Of a stretch of 10,068 nt of DNA, positions 1 through 6,728 are shown in pieces; position 1 is the stretch's first letter; every line of letters begins with the position of its first letter. Under the pieces are notes generated by a model, which worked only from the letters and a program-made list of their open reading frames with translations, was not told the DNA's origin and did not search any database. Source of the stretch: an uncultured Collinsella sp. (lineage in GTDB: Bacteria > Actinomycetota > Coriobacteriia > Coriobacteriales > Coriobacteriaceae); NCBI GenBank assembly GCA_905197585.1, contig CAJJZO010000054.1, forward strand, positions 1 to 10,068, read 5' to 3'. The position numbers and the translations under genes were made by a program.

Positions 1-91
1 GGCGGGGGGCGGGGGGGGCGAGCCTGTAGTTAATTTCTGCCACCCCTCGACCCCCTCTCTTTTTTTTTTTCCCCCCCCCCCCCCCCCCCTT
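1..91. other. Low-complexity contig edge
   Basis: The first 20 bases are almost all G, and bases 60-89 are a T-run of 11 followed by a C-run of 19. No reading frame or promoter can be supported here. Homopolymers this long, with complementary G-rich and C-rich stretches on either side, are typical of poor sequence or misassembly at a contig end, so this stretch should not be trusted as genomic sequence. A real G/C-tract is possible but I think it less likely. Confidence 0.6.
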
Positions 92-124
92 CCGCGCCAC
101 AAAGACCGCAGGGACGGGAGCAGC

Positions 125-142
125 TATACTACTCTCAGTAGT
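125..142 (+). promoter_or_regulatory. Possible purE promoter -10 box
   Basis: TATACT at 125-130 matches a sigma-70-type -10 box at five of six positions. It lies about 64 bases upstream of the purE start. No good -35 box is visible 16-18 bases further up, where the sequence is AAGACC or similar. A small inverted repeat, ACTACT-CTC-AGTAGT (128-142), overlaps the box and the predicted transcription start, and could act as an operator or a leader hairpin. A perfect GCGGATCCGC palindrome follows at 151-160. This is inference from the motif only. Confidence 0.35.
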
Positions 143-193
143 TAAGGGTCGCGGATCCGCCGCGTCGCCGTTCTCAACAGGAGGTCTTTGTTT

Positions 194-658
194 ATGGCAG
201 ATCAAAAGCCGGTTGTCGGGATCATCATGGGCTCCAAGTCCGATCTGGGCGTTATGGAAGGTTGCACCGCCGAGCTCGAGGCGCTGGGTGTGCCCTATGA
301 GCTCGTGATCGCGAGCGCACACCGCACGCCGGCGAAGGTCCACGAGTGGGCTTCGACTGCTGCCGATCGCGGTATCAAAGTGATTATCGCCGCCGCCGGC
401 AAGGCTGCTCACCTGGGCGGTGTCGTGGCTGCCTTTACGCCGCTGCCGGTTATCGGCGTGCCTATGAAGACGAGTGACCTGGGCGGTATGGATTCGCTGC
501 TGTCGATGGTGCAGATGCCTTCGGGCGTGCCCGTGGCCTGCGTTGCCATCAACGGTGCCAAGAATGCTGCCATCTATGCCATGCAGATTCTGGGTGCATG
601 CGACCCCGAGTACCGCAAGGTTATCGAGAAGATGAAGCAGGAGATGGCCGACGCCTAG
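194..658 (+). CDS. purE: N5-carboxyaminoimidazole ribonucleotide mutase (PurE, class I)
   Basis: 154 residues. Class I PurE converts N5-CAIR, the product of PurK, to 4-carboxy-AIR in cytoplasmic de novo purine synthesis and forms an octamer. Visible motifs are GSKSD at residues 13-17 (phosphate loop), SAHRTP at 41-46 with the catalytic His43, and [10 protein letters not shown] at 67-76 with the second conserved His73. Length is close to the usual ~160. I chose the ATG at 194 because AGGAGG (179-184) sits nine bases upstream; a TTG at 188 in the same frame is too near that site. The usual HLPG of class I enzymes reads HLGG here. His73 argues for class I rather than the AIR carboxylase type (class II). 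The sortase gene follows after 35 bases with no terminator, so the two are probably co-transcribed. purK is not in the window. Confidence 0.95.
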   Translation: MADQKPVVGIIMGSKSDLGVMEGCTAELEALGVPYELVIASAHRTPAKVHEWASTAADRGIKVIIAAAGKAAHLGGVVAAFTPLPVIGVPMKTSDLGGMDSLLSMVQMPSGVPVACVAINGAKNAAIYAMQILGACDPEYRKVIEKMKQEMADA

Positions 659-693
659 GCGTTCCGCCGTTTCACCGCAGTATAAGGAGAGCC

Positions 694-1692
694 ATGTCCG
701 ACTATCAGGGAAAACGATTCAAGGCTTCTCAGATTCCCGATCCGTCGAAGCCGGGTGCTGCCCGTGCGGCACAGCAGGGTCGGACATCCTCTCCTCAGCA
801 GCCGCGCGCGCCGCGTCCCGTGACACCGGCGACGCATCGTCGACAGGACGCGCCGGCCGCATATCGTCCTTCGTCTTATAGCACCGCTAAAAAACCGCCC
901 CGGTCTTCATCGCATGCCGCGCCGTCGGATTACACCGAGCCGCCGCGCAAAAAGCGCCGCTCCATTATTCCCATTCTGCTCATCATCGTGGGCATCGGTC
1001 TGATTGTCGCCGCCGCCGCTATCTTTATTAATGCTCAGATTGGCTATAAGCAGGCGAGCGATTCGTATCAGAAAATCGAGAAGCAATATATAAGCGATCA
1101 GGACGCCAGCGGCGTGCCGATTATCGATTTTGATGCACTTGCCCAGACGAATCCCGAGGTTGTGGGTTGGATTTATGCGCCCGGCACCAACATCAACTAT
1201 CCCGTCGTGCAGACCAACAACAACTCCAAATACCTCAACACGCTGTTTGACGGTACGGCTAACGCGTCCGGTGCCATCTTCTTGGATAGCGACGACACCG
1301 CGCCGGGCATGGTGGATCAGCAGACCACGATCTACGGCCACCATATGAACGATGGGTCGATGTTCAACGTGATTTCGGACACCACCGACCAAGCGACGTT
1401 CGATAGCATCGAGTACGTGTATTACATCACGCGCGATGCAACGTATAAGCTGCGTCCGCTGGCGACCAAGGTGGTCGAGGACACGTATGCCAAGGCGCGC
1501 ACGCCCAACTTTGAGGGCGATGACGGACTGAAGAATTATCTGTCCGAGATGCTCGACGGTGCCTCTGCCGTGGCGAGCGATGCCACCGATCGTGCCGCTT
1601 CGGCAACCAAGGTCGTAACGCTTGTGACCTGCCGTTCGCTGTCATTTAGCAATACGCGCGCCGTCATGGTACTCACGCCGGTCGAGGAATAA
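694..1692 (+). CDS. srtB: Class B sortase with a long proline-rich cytoplasmic tail
   Basis: 332 residues. Sortases are membrane-anchored cysteine transpeptidases that cut a C-terminal sorting signal and join the protein to peptidoglycan or to a pilin. Residues 1-89 are Pro/Arg/Ser/Ala-rich and look disordered, ending in a basic PPRKKRR stop. Residues 90-113 form a single membrane helix, so the catalytic domain faces outward. The domain shows the class B pattern: DFDALAQTNPEVVGWI (145-160), NYPVVQ (168-173), YGHHM with catalytic His216, TLVTC with catalytic Cys313, and Arg322 in SNTRAV. All three active-site residues are present. The start at 694 follows AAGGAGA (684-690); an in-frame ATG at 598 lies inside purE and is rejected. 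No LPXTG-like substrate gene is in the window, so its target is unknown. The ~90-residue N-terminal tail is longer than in textbook SrtB. Confidence 0.92.
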   Translation: MSDYQGKRFKASQIPDPSKPGAARAAQQGRTSSPQQPRAPRPVTPATHRRQDAPAAYRPSSYSTAKKPPRSSSHAAPSDYTEPPRKKRRSIIPILLIIVGIGLIVAAAAIFINAQIGYKQASDSYQKIEKQYISDQDASGVPIIDFDALAQTNPEVVGWIYAPGTNINYPVVQTNNNSKYLNTLFDGTANASGAIFLDSDDTAPGMVDQQTTIYGHHMNDGSMFNVISDTTDQATFDSIEYVYYITRDATYKLRPLATKVVEDTYAKARTPNFEGDDGLKNYLSEMLDGASAVASDATDRAASATKVVTLVTCRSLSFSNTRAVMVLTPVEE

Positions 1693-1747
1693 AGTGTCCG
1701 GGAGCCCCGTCCCAAAAAGACTACCCTGGAAATCAAAAGGAGAAATG

Positions 1748-2164
1748 ATGCTTGAGAACGGCAAATCGATGCCTTCGGTTGATGCTTGGCTGCGCGAAGC
1801 CAAGGCCGATGCTTCGGCGGCTGATTGTGGGATGTACCTGACGCACAACGGCGTGGTGCGTGCGACGCCTAAGGCCGAAGTGCGCGGAGTCGAGACCGAT
1901 GGCGTGGCGCCAGGCCACAAGGTGGGCGGCATGGTGTTTGGCTTCGATGCCGAAAAGGTGCAGGCCGCTATCGAGGCGACGCGCACGATGCCGGGTATCG
2001 GCTATGTGCGCGTGTGGCTGGCGAGCGGCGAGCTTACCGTGGGCGACGACATCATGCTCGTGCTCATTGGCGGAGACATTCGCCCGCATGTGGTCGATGC
2101 GCTGCAGTCGCTCGTCGGCACCATCAAGAACGAGTGCGTGAGCGAGGTCGAGCGCGAGGCGTAA
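1748..2164 (+). CDS. Divergent MoaE-like protein (molybdopterin synthase large-subunit family)
   Basis: 138 residues. MoaE with thiocarboxylated MoaD converts precursor Z (cPMP) to molybdopterin. The resemblance lies in two blocks. One is GMYLTHNGVVRAT (28-40), which aligns with the GTVR region of MoaE. The other is the run from YVRVWLASGELTVGDDIMLV (86-105) into IRPHVVDALQSLVGTIKNE (111-129), which aligns with the conserved block of the form HRxGxLxVGexxvxVxvxxxHRxxAFexxxxxidxlKxe. Lys127 falls where the first catalytic Lys is expected, but the following WKKE motif reads SEVE (132-135), so the second catalytic Lys is missing. The start at 1748 is five bases after AAAGGAG (1736-1742); ATG 1745 is an alternative with tighter spacing. 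No moaA, moaC, moaD or mogA is nearby. It follows the sortase by 55 bases and is probably in the same transcript. Family assignment is moderate; molybdopterin synthase activity is doubtful. Confidence 0.65.
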   Translation: MLENGKSMPSVDAWLREAKADASAADCGMYLTHNGVVRATPKAEVRGVETDGVAPGHKVGGMVFGFDAEKVQAAIEATRTMPGIGYVRVWLASGELTVGDDIMLVLIGGDIRPHVVDALQSLVGTIKNECVSEVEREA

Positions 2165-2197
2165 GGCCTCGTCGGCAATCCGAGTCTGTCTATAGCG

Positions 2198-2238
2198 AAA
2201 GCCCGCTGGCAGTTCATGTAGATCTGCCAGCGGGCTTT
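2198..2238. terminator. Bidirectional intrinsic terminator
   Basis: A perfect 15-base-pair stem, AAAGCCCGCTGGCAG (2198-2212) with CTGCCAGCGGGCTTT (2224-2238), encloses an 11-base loop. The stem ends in TTT on both strands. It lies between two convergent genes, 33 bases past the MoaE-like stop and 32 bases past the membrane-protein stop, which is the expected place for a terminator shared by both transcripts. The T-tract is short (three). Confidence 0.8.
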
Positions 2239-2270
2239 GATGTGTTTGAGCTATTTTGCTCTGGCGTTTG

Positions 2271-3500
2271 CTACAACCCTGTGGCGTCCTTGGGGCTCAT
2301 GGTCATACTCTGAAAACGGTTCTCCATATATTCGTTATCGAAATGCTTGTCATAGAACTGTGCGACGGGAATATTTCGAACGGTTCCGTTGACGCGCTGA
2401 TACCAATAGTCGAGCGATTGCAACGTCATGACGCCGTCGATCAACATGACGGCGGTCAGGATGACGGTAGCAGAGTAGCGGCGTTTCCATGGAATCATAT
2501 TGATGAGCTTAAGCAGGCGCGGCAGCAAGACCTTGATCCAGATGAGGCCACCCAGGCCCCACATGCAGGCAAACGGCGTGCATGTGCGTCCCCCGGTCAA
2601 TACCGCGATGGGATCGGGCATGCCGAATAGCCTAATGTGTGAATAGCTCCACGACACCACGCCAAATGAGGTCTGCATAAACCAGCCTACAAACACCTCG
2701 AAAGCGCCGCCGATCAGGGCACTTACCAGGAAAATGATCAGAGGATTCTTTTTATAGAAGCGGTTGAGCGCCATGGTCATGAGCACCGCGCCAAATCCGT
2801 AGATGGGGCTAAAGGGGCCAAATAGCATACCGGCACGGTCCTGATAGACGCCGGGATCGACGACGACCATATGCCAGACTTCCTCGAGAATGAGACCTAA
2901 CACGCTGCAGACGAAGAATACCCAGAACAGGTTGAAGTAGTTGAGCTTGATGTAGCCCTCGCCGGTTTCGTCGCGGCCGAGCATCCCCTCGGCGGCGGCA
3001 TCGCGGTCGAGCATCTCTTGCAGACGGCGCTGCAGTTCGCGCTCCTGGCGTAGCGTGGGGTCGACGGTGGCCGACAGCGCAATGAGGATGACAAGCTGGA
3101 CGGCGGGGCGCAGCAGGAAGGGTCCGATGCCCTGGAGCATCACGTCAACTAAAAGCTCCACGACGGTAAATGCGATGAGGACGTAAGACAGGCGGGCGGC
3201 ATTGCGCCGCTGGTCCTTGATGAGGTCCAGGCCAAAGACGATCAAGATGATCGCGCTTGCCGCCGAGAGCATAATGCCGGCGACGATAAGGCCAACCGCG
3301 ACTAGGGTGTTATCACCGAGCTTAGCGGCGACGTTGCCGTTAATGAGTGCGGTGATGACCTGCCACATAAAGACGGCGACTGACGGGAGCGTGCCCACGC
3401 CAGATAGGGTGCACAGGACTGCGTAGACCTTGATGATAAGGGGGATCTTCTTGGCCTCCGTGGTGCTGGGGACACTGGGGTCGAGTTGATTTCGATCCAT
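2271..3500 (-). CDS. Putative ABC transporter permease, CmpB family (PF06541) membrane protein
   Basis: 409 residues. I recognise the C-terminal ~200 residues as the CmpB-type domain (PF06541), named as an ABC permease although transport has not been clearly shown. Signature stretches are LFWVFFVCSVLGLILEE (191-207), GPFSPIYGFGAVL (228-240), IGGAFEVFVGWF (263-274), SWSYS (283-287) and GGRTC (303-307), then a hydrophobic GLGGLIWIKVLLP (315-327). The N-terminal half adds about four more hydrophobic segments (roughly 20-50, 66-92, 104-121, 125-144). A charged linker follows (148-183), with a probable short coiled coil at RQERELQRRLQEMLDRD. A last helix lies near 343-362. The start at 3500 is preceded on the minus strand by AAAGG. 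No ATP-binding or solute-binding partner is adjacent, so transport is not supported by context. It is transcribed alone, convergent with the purE group and divergent from purF. Confidence 0.8.
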   Translation of the reverse strand: MDRNQLDPSVPSTTEAKKIPLIIKVYAVLCTLSGVGTLPSVAVFMWQVITALINGNVAAKLGDNTLVAVGLIVAGIMLSAASAIILIVFGLDLIKDQRRNAARLSYVLIAFTVVELLVDVMLQGIGPFLLRPAVQLVILIALSATVDPTLRQERELQRRLQEMLDRDAAAEGMLGRDETGEGYIKLNYFNLFWVFFVCSVLGLILEEVWHMVVVDPGVYQDRAGMLFGPFSPIYGFGAVLMTMALNRFYKKNPLIIFLVSALIGGAFEVFVGWFMQTSFGVVSWSYSHIRLFGMPDPIAVLTGGRTCTPFACMWGLGGLIWIKVLLPRLLKLINMIPWKRRYSATVILTAVMLIDGVMTLQSLDYWYQRVNGTVRNIPVAQFYDKHFDNEYMENRFQSMTMSPKDATGL

Positions 3501-3516
3501 ACGCTACCTTTCTCGT

Positions 3517-3534
3517 CTTGTAGTAGCCTACAAG
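3517..3534. promoter_or_regulatory. 18-base inverted repeat upstream of the CmpB-family gene
   Basis: CTTGTAG-TAGC-CTACAAG is a perfect 7-base inverted repeat around a 4-base centre. It starts 17 bases before the start codon of the minus-strand membrane-protein gene, just outside its ribosome-binding site. It could be a repressor operator or a small leader hairpin. The function is inferred only from symmetry and position. Confidence 0.4.
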
Positions 3535-3749
3535 GATACGCCGACGACCAGCTAAAAGACAGGACGAACGTCCCAATTGCAACAATGTAGCCCCTAGCGC
3601 GGGCGAGACACGGCGCACGGGAAGTCTTCGAGGCCGTTGCCCCTGAGAGTGGACTACCCAATAAAATGTTTGGTCGCAAAACGGATAATAAGCTCGGTGG
3701 GCTTTTAAAAAGCGCTGCTCATGCGCGGGGGAGCGCGTCGCGCCGTGCG

Positions 3750-3755
3750 TATAAT
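3750..3755 (+). promoter_or_regulatory. Probable purF promoter -10 box
   Basis: A perfect TATAAT lies 41 bases upstream of the chosen purF start, which would give a leader of roughly 35 bases. It stands out against a GC-rich background (CGCCGTGCG before it). No TTGACA-like -35 box is visible 16-18 bases upstream. A TG lies one base off the extended -10 position. The assignment rests on the perfect hexamer and its position. Confidence 0.5.
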
Positions 3756-3796
3756 AAGGCGGGTAACGCCAAAATACGAGGCTCTGAGGGGATGCC

Positions 3797-5467
3797 ATGT
3801 CTCAAGAAACCATCCGCGCGGCCGAGCGTGCCGCGGGACAGGTGAACGCCATGTCGACGTATGATCCGGACTCTGACCAGCTGCATGAGGAATGCGGCGT
3901 TTTTGGTGTCTGGGCGCCCGATCGCGACGTGGCTCGACTGACGTACTTTGGCCTGCGTGCACTGCAGCATCGCGGCCAAGAATCGGCGGGAATCGCCGTT
4001 GGTGACGGCGGTACAGTTATGGTCCGCAAGGATCTGGGCCTGCTCGACCGCGTGTTCTCCAATGCCGACTTGTCGACGCTCTCCGGTCAGCTGGCCGTGG
4101 GTCATGTGCGCTACGGCACCGCCGGCGCCAAGAGCTGGGAAGCCTCTCAGCCGCACCTCTCTACCATCAATAGCGTCATTATCGCGCTCGCGCACAACGG
4201 CACCCTCGTCAACACCGACGAGCTGCGCCGCCAGCTTATCGAGCTGGGCGTGCCATTCCTCTCCAACTCGGATTCCGAGGTCGCGACCAAACTCATCGGC
4301 TACTTTACTCAGCGTACAGGCCATCTGCGCGAGGGCATTCGCAAGACCATGGAGCTCGTGCGCGGCGGCTACGCCATGACGCTCATCAACGAGCAGGCGC
4401 TCTACGCATTCCGCGACCCGCACGGCATTCGCCCGCTCGTGCTGGGCAAGCTGGTGGACGAGGGTCTGGACCAGGCCGATGTCGCATCCGTTTCGCAACT
4501 GCCGTCGCAGGACGGCGCCGCGACGGTCGACGCCACCACCCATGTCACCCGCGCCGGCGGCTGGGTCGTCGCCTCCGAGACTTGTGCGCTCGACATTGTG
4601 GGCGCCGAGTACGTCCGCGACGTCCGTCCCGGTGAGATTTTGCGCATCAGCGCCGAGGGCCTTGTGTCCGAGCAAGGCGTGCCTGCCGCCGAAGAGCCTG
4701 CTAACTGCATCTTTGAGCAGGTCTACTTCGCTCGCCCCGACTCCATCATGAACGGCAAGAGCGTCTACGCCTGCCGCTATGACATGGGTCGTCAGCTGGC
4801 ACATGAGGAGCCCGTCGAGGCCGACCTGGTCATCGGCGTGCCCGACTCCGGCCTGCCGCCCGCGGAGGGCTATTCGCACGAGAGCGGCATTCCCTTTGGC
4901 GAGGGCCTCATCAAGAATCGCTATGTGGGCCGTACGTTTATCGAGCCTACGCAGGAGCTGCGTGCCATGGGCGTGCGTATGAAGCTCAACCCGCTGCGCG
5001 ACAACATCGAAGGCAAGCGCCTAGTCGTCATCGACGACTCCATCGTCCGCGGTACCACCATGGTGCAGCTCGTCAAGATGCTGCGCAACGCCGGCGCCAA
5101 GGAGATTCATATCCGCATCAACTCGCCCGAGGTCATCTGGCCGTGCTTCTACGGTATCGATACCGACGTGCAGTCGCAGCTTATCAGCGCCAACAAGACG
5201 GTCGACGAGATCTGCGAGTACATTGGCGCCGATTCGCTGGCCTTCCTTTCGGTCGAGGGCCTGCTGAAGGTCATGCCCAAGGGCGGTTACTGCGATGCGT
5301 GCTTTACCGGACGCTACCCCGTGGCGATTCCCGAGAGCTTTGGCCGCGACAAGTTTATGGAGGGCTTTAAGCCCCGCAACCTGGACAAGCCGCTGCACTT
5401 TGACGACGACGCCGTGGTCGAGAAATACGACGACCGCAGCTGGGAAGAGGAGCACGGCGAGGCCTAA
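3797..5467 (+). CDS. purF: Amidophosphoribosyltransferase (PurF), Fe-S type
   Basis: 556 residues. It catalyses the first committed step of purine synthesis: PRPP plus glutamine gives 5-phosphoribosylamine. The Ntn glutaminase domain starts at Cys33 in EECGVFGVW, the residue exposed by propeptide cleavage. Supporting motifs are LRALQHRGQESAGIA (53-67), GHVRYGT (102-108), HNGT (133-136) and RDPHGIRPL (206-214). The phosphoribosyltransferase half has GVPDSG (347-352) and the PRPP loop LVVIDDSIVRGTT (409-421). Cys304, Cys450, Cys499 and Cys502 match the four 4Fe-4S ligands of the Bacillus subtilis enzyme, so this is the oxygen-sensitive Fe-S type. An insertion of about 30 residues lies near 220-252. 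The start at 3797 follows GAGGGGA; the internal ATG at 3851, behind ACAGGTG, would give a 14-residue propeptide closer to the usual length and is a real alternative. purM follows after 157 bases. Confidence 0.96.
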   Translation: MSQETIRAAERAAGQVNAMSTYDPDSDQLHEECGVFGVWAPDRDVARLTYFGLRALQHRGQESAGIAVGDGGTVMVRKDLGLLDRVFSNADLSTLSGQLAVGHVRYGTAGAKSWEASQPHLSTINSVIIALAHNGTLVNTDELRRQLIELGVPFLSNSDSEVATKLIGYFTQRTGHLREGIRKTMELVRGGYAMTLINEQALYAFRDPHGIRPLVLGKLVDEGLDQADVASVSQLPSQDGAATVDATTHVTRAGGWVVASETCALDIVGAEYVRDVRPGEILRISAEGLVSEQGVPAAEEPANCIFEQVYFARPDSIMNGKSVYACRYDMGRQLAHEEPVEADLVIGVPDSGLPPAEGYSHESGIPFGEGLIKNRYVGRTFIEPTQELRAMGVRMKLNPLRDNIEGKRLVVIDDSIVRGTTMVQLVKMLRNAGAKEIHIRINSPEVIWPCFYGIDTDVQSQLISANKTVDEICEYIGADSLAFLSVEGLLKVMPKGGYCDACFTGRYPVAIPESFGRDKFMEGFKPRNLDKPLHFDDDAVVEKYDDRSWEEEHGEA

Positions 5468-5479
5468 AATCTGCCATGT

Positions 5480-5513
5480 GGGGACAGGTTTATTTTGGTA
5501 GGTTTTACCTGCT
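5480..5513 (+). repeat. GGGGAC-type intergenic element with small hairpin
   Basis: GGGGACAGGTTTATTTTGG begins 13 bases after the purF stop and runs into a weak stem around AGGT-TTT-ACCT (5500-5510), followed by GTTTTGTT. Its first half resembles the minus-strand reading of the element at 8055-8095 (shared GGGGACARGTTWAT and TTTTGGT). I read it as one copy of a short dispersed intergenic repeat. The stem plus T-rich tail might also act as a weak terminator. Confidence 0.4.
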
Positions 5514-5528
5514 GTTTTGTTGATATGA

Positions 5529-5555
5529 CGGCGCGTGCTGTTATGGCACGCGCCG
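5529..5555 (+). other. GC-rich hairpin in the purF-purM gap
   Basis: CGGCGCGTGC (5529-5538) pairs perfectly with GCACGCGCCG (5546-5555) around a seven-base loop. No T-tract follows on either strand, so it is not a standard intrinsic terminator. It could stabilise the 3' end of purF mRNA, pause polymerase, or be part of a leader that controls purM. The structure is clear and its role is inference. Confidence 0.5.
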
Positions 5556-5581
5556 AAATGAACGCAACTATGAGCACCGTT

Positions 5582-5600
5582 TGGCGCCCGCGCGGCGCCA
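5582..5600 (+). other. Hairpin just upstream of the purM ribosome-binding site
   Basis: TGGCGCC (5582-5588) pairs with GGCGCCA (5594-5600) around CGCGC. It ends 12 bases before the purM Shine-Dalgarno AGGAAGG (5613-5619). A stem this close could tune purM translation or mRNA stability. Only the pairing is seen directly. Confidence 0.4.
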
Positions 5601-5624
5601 CGGTAGTGGGAGAGGAAGGCTCAG

Positions 5625-6728
5625 ATGAGCGACAGCAAGCATGTGACGTACGAGGACGCCGGCGTCGATACCGCCGAGGGCGGCCGCGCCGTCGACGCTA
5701 TTAAGCAGATGGTCAAGGACACCAACCGCCCCGAGGTTATCGGCGGCATCGGTGGCTTTGGTGGCCTGTTCTCGGCCGCCGCGCTCAAGGATATGGAAGA
5801 CCCGATCTTGATCAGCGGCACCGACGGCGTGGGCACCAAGCTCGTGCTCGCCCAGATCATGGACCGTCACGAGACGGTGGGCCAGGACCTGGTCGCCATG
5901 TGCGTCAATGACATTTTGGCTTCGGGCGCCGAGCCGCTGTTCTTCCTGGACTACGTTGCCATCGGCCACATCGAGGCCGAGCACATGGCAAAGATCATCA
6001 AGGGTGTGGCCGACGGCTGCAAGCTCGCGGGCTGCGCGCTCGTGGGCGGCGAGATGGCCGAGCACCCCGGCGTCATGGCTCCTGCCGACTACGACCTTGC
6101 CGGATTTACCGTGGGCGTCGTCGACCGTCCCAAGATGCTCGACCCTGCGAACGTCCGCCCCGGCGACGTGATCCTGGGCCTGCCTTCCACCGGCGTGCAC
6201 TCCAACGGCTACTCGCTCGTGCGTAAGGTCATTGGCGTCGACGGTATTAAGCCGGGCACGCCCGAGGCCGCCGCTAAGGCCGAGGAGCTGAGCCGTCCGC
6301 TCGAGGAACTCGGCGGCGCATCGCTGGCAGACGCCCTGTTGGCCCCCACGCGCATCTATGTCAAGCCGATTCTGGAGCTGCTGCGCGGTGGCGCTCCGGT
6401 GCACGCCATCGCCCACATCACCGGCGGCGGCATCACCGAGAACCTCAACCGCGCGCTCGCCGACGACGTCGACGCCGTGGTCACCCGCAACGGCGCCGAG
6501 ATGGGTTGGGACGTTCCGCCCGTCATCACCTACGTGTCGCGCCAGGCCGAGCTCGCGCCCAACGAGGCATGCAAGACCTTCAACATGGGCGTTGGCCTGT
6601 GCCTGATCGTCGCCCCCGAGGACGAGGCTGCCGTGACCGAGGCCCTGGTCGCGCTGGGCGAGAAGCCGTTTCGCGTGGGCGAGTGCGTCGAGGGTTCCGG
6701 TAAGGTTGTGTACTCCGATGAGCGCTAA
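5625..6728 (+). CDS. purM: Phosphoribosylformylglycinamidine cyclo-ligase (AIR synthetase, PurM)
   Basis: 367 residues. It closes the imidazole ring, converting FGAM plus ATP to aminoimidazole ribonucleotide in the cytoplasm, normally as a dimer of the PurM/PurL superfamily. Motifs in order are YEDAGVDTAEGGRAVD (9-24), GGFGG (43-47), LISGTDGVGTKL (62-73, nucleotide and substrate binding), GQDLVAMCVNDILASGAEPLFFLDY (86-110), GGEMAEHPGVM (141-151), DLAGFTVGVVDR (157-168), GLPSTGVHSNGYSLVRK (185-201) and HITGGGITENLNRAL (264-278). The length fits the family (~345). The start at 5625 is supported by AGGAAGG five bases upstream and by the motif beginning at residue 9. Its last 11 bases overlap the start of purN. 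Confidence 0.97.
   Translation: MSDSKHVTYEDAGVDTAEGGRAVDAIKQMVKDTNRPEVIGGIGGFGGLFSAAALKDMEDPILISGTDGVGTKLVLAQIMDRHETVGQDLVAMCVNDILASGAEPLFFLDYVAIGHIEAEHMAKIIKGVADGCKLAGCALVGGEMAEHPGVMAPADYDLAGFTVGVVDRPKMLDPANVRPGDVILGLPSTGVHSNGYSLVRKVIGVDGIKPGTPEAAAKAEELSRPLEELGGASLADALLAPTRIYVKPILELLRGGAPVHAIAHITGGGITENLNRALADDVDAVVTRNGAEMGWDVPPVITYVSRQAELAPNEACKTFNMGVGLCLIVAPEDEAAVTEALVALGEKPFRVGECVEGSGKVVYSDER

Larger units (their letters stand above)
3501..3796. other. Divergent intergenic region between the CmpB-family gene and purF
   Basis: These 296 bases contain no supportable gene. They hold the 18-base inverted repeat near the membrane-protein start, a GGACGAACGTCC palindrome at 3562-3573, and A/T-rich patches (AATAAAATG near 3660, GGATAATAAG near 3681) that could be further promoter elements. 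The TATAAT of purF is at 3750. I looked for a conserved purine riboswitch core and did not recognise one, but I cannot exclude a structured leader by eye. Confidence 0.5.

Noticed and set aside
598..693. Upstream in-frame extension of the sortase into purE
   Set aside because: It would overlap purE by 61 bases and lacks a ribosome-binding site. ATG 694 has AAGGAGA at proper spacing.
3562..3573. GGACGAACGTCC as an intrinsic terminator or stable hairpin
   Set aside because: The loop would be only two bases, or four with a 4-base-pair stem, and it lies upstream of both flanking genes. It was kept only as a possible relative of the GGGGACGTTC element.
3501..3796. Purine riboswitch ahead of purF
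   Set aside because: I could not see the conserved junction or paired loops, and the space between the TATAAT box and the start is only about 35 bases.
3719..4879. 386-codon open frame on the minus strand across purF
   Set aside because: It lies opposite purF, whose motifs are unmistakable. Long antisense frames are common in GC-rich genes, and the translation (rich in Arg, His, Gly, Val) shows no family resemblance.
5568..6416. 282-codon open frame on the minus strand across purM
   Set aside because: Shadow of purM; His/Arg/Ala-rich with no recognisable motif.
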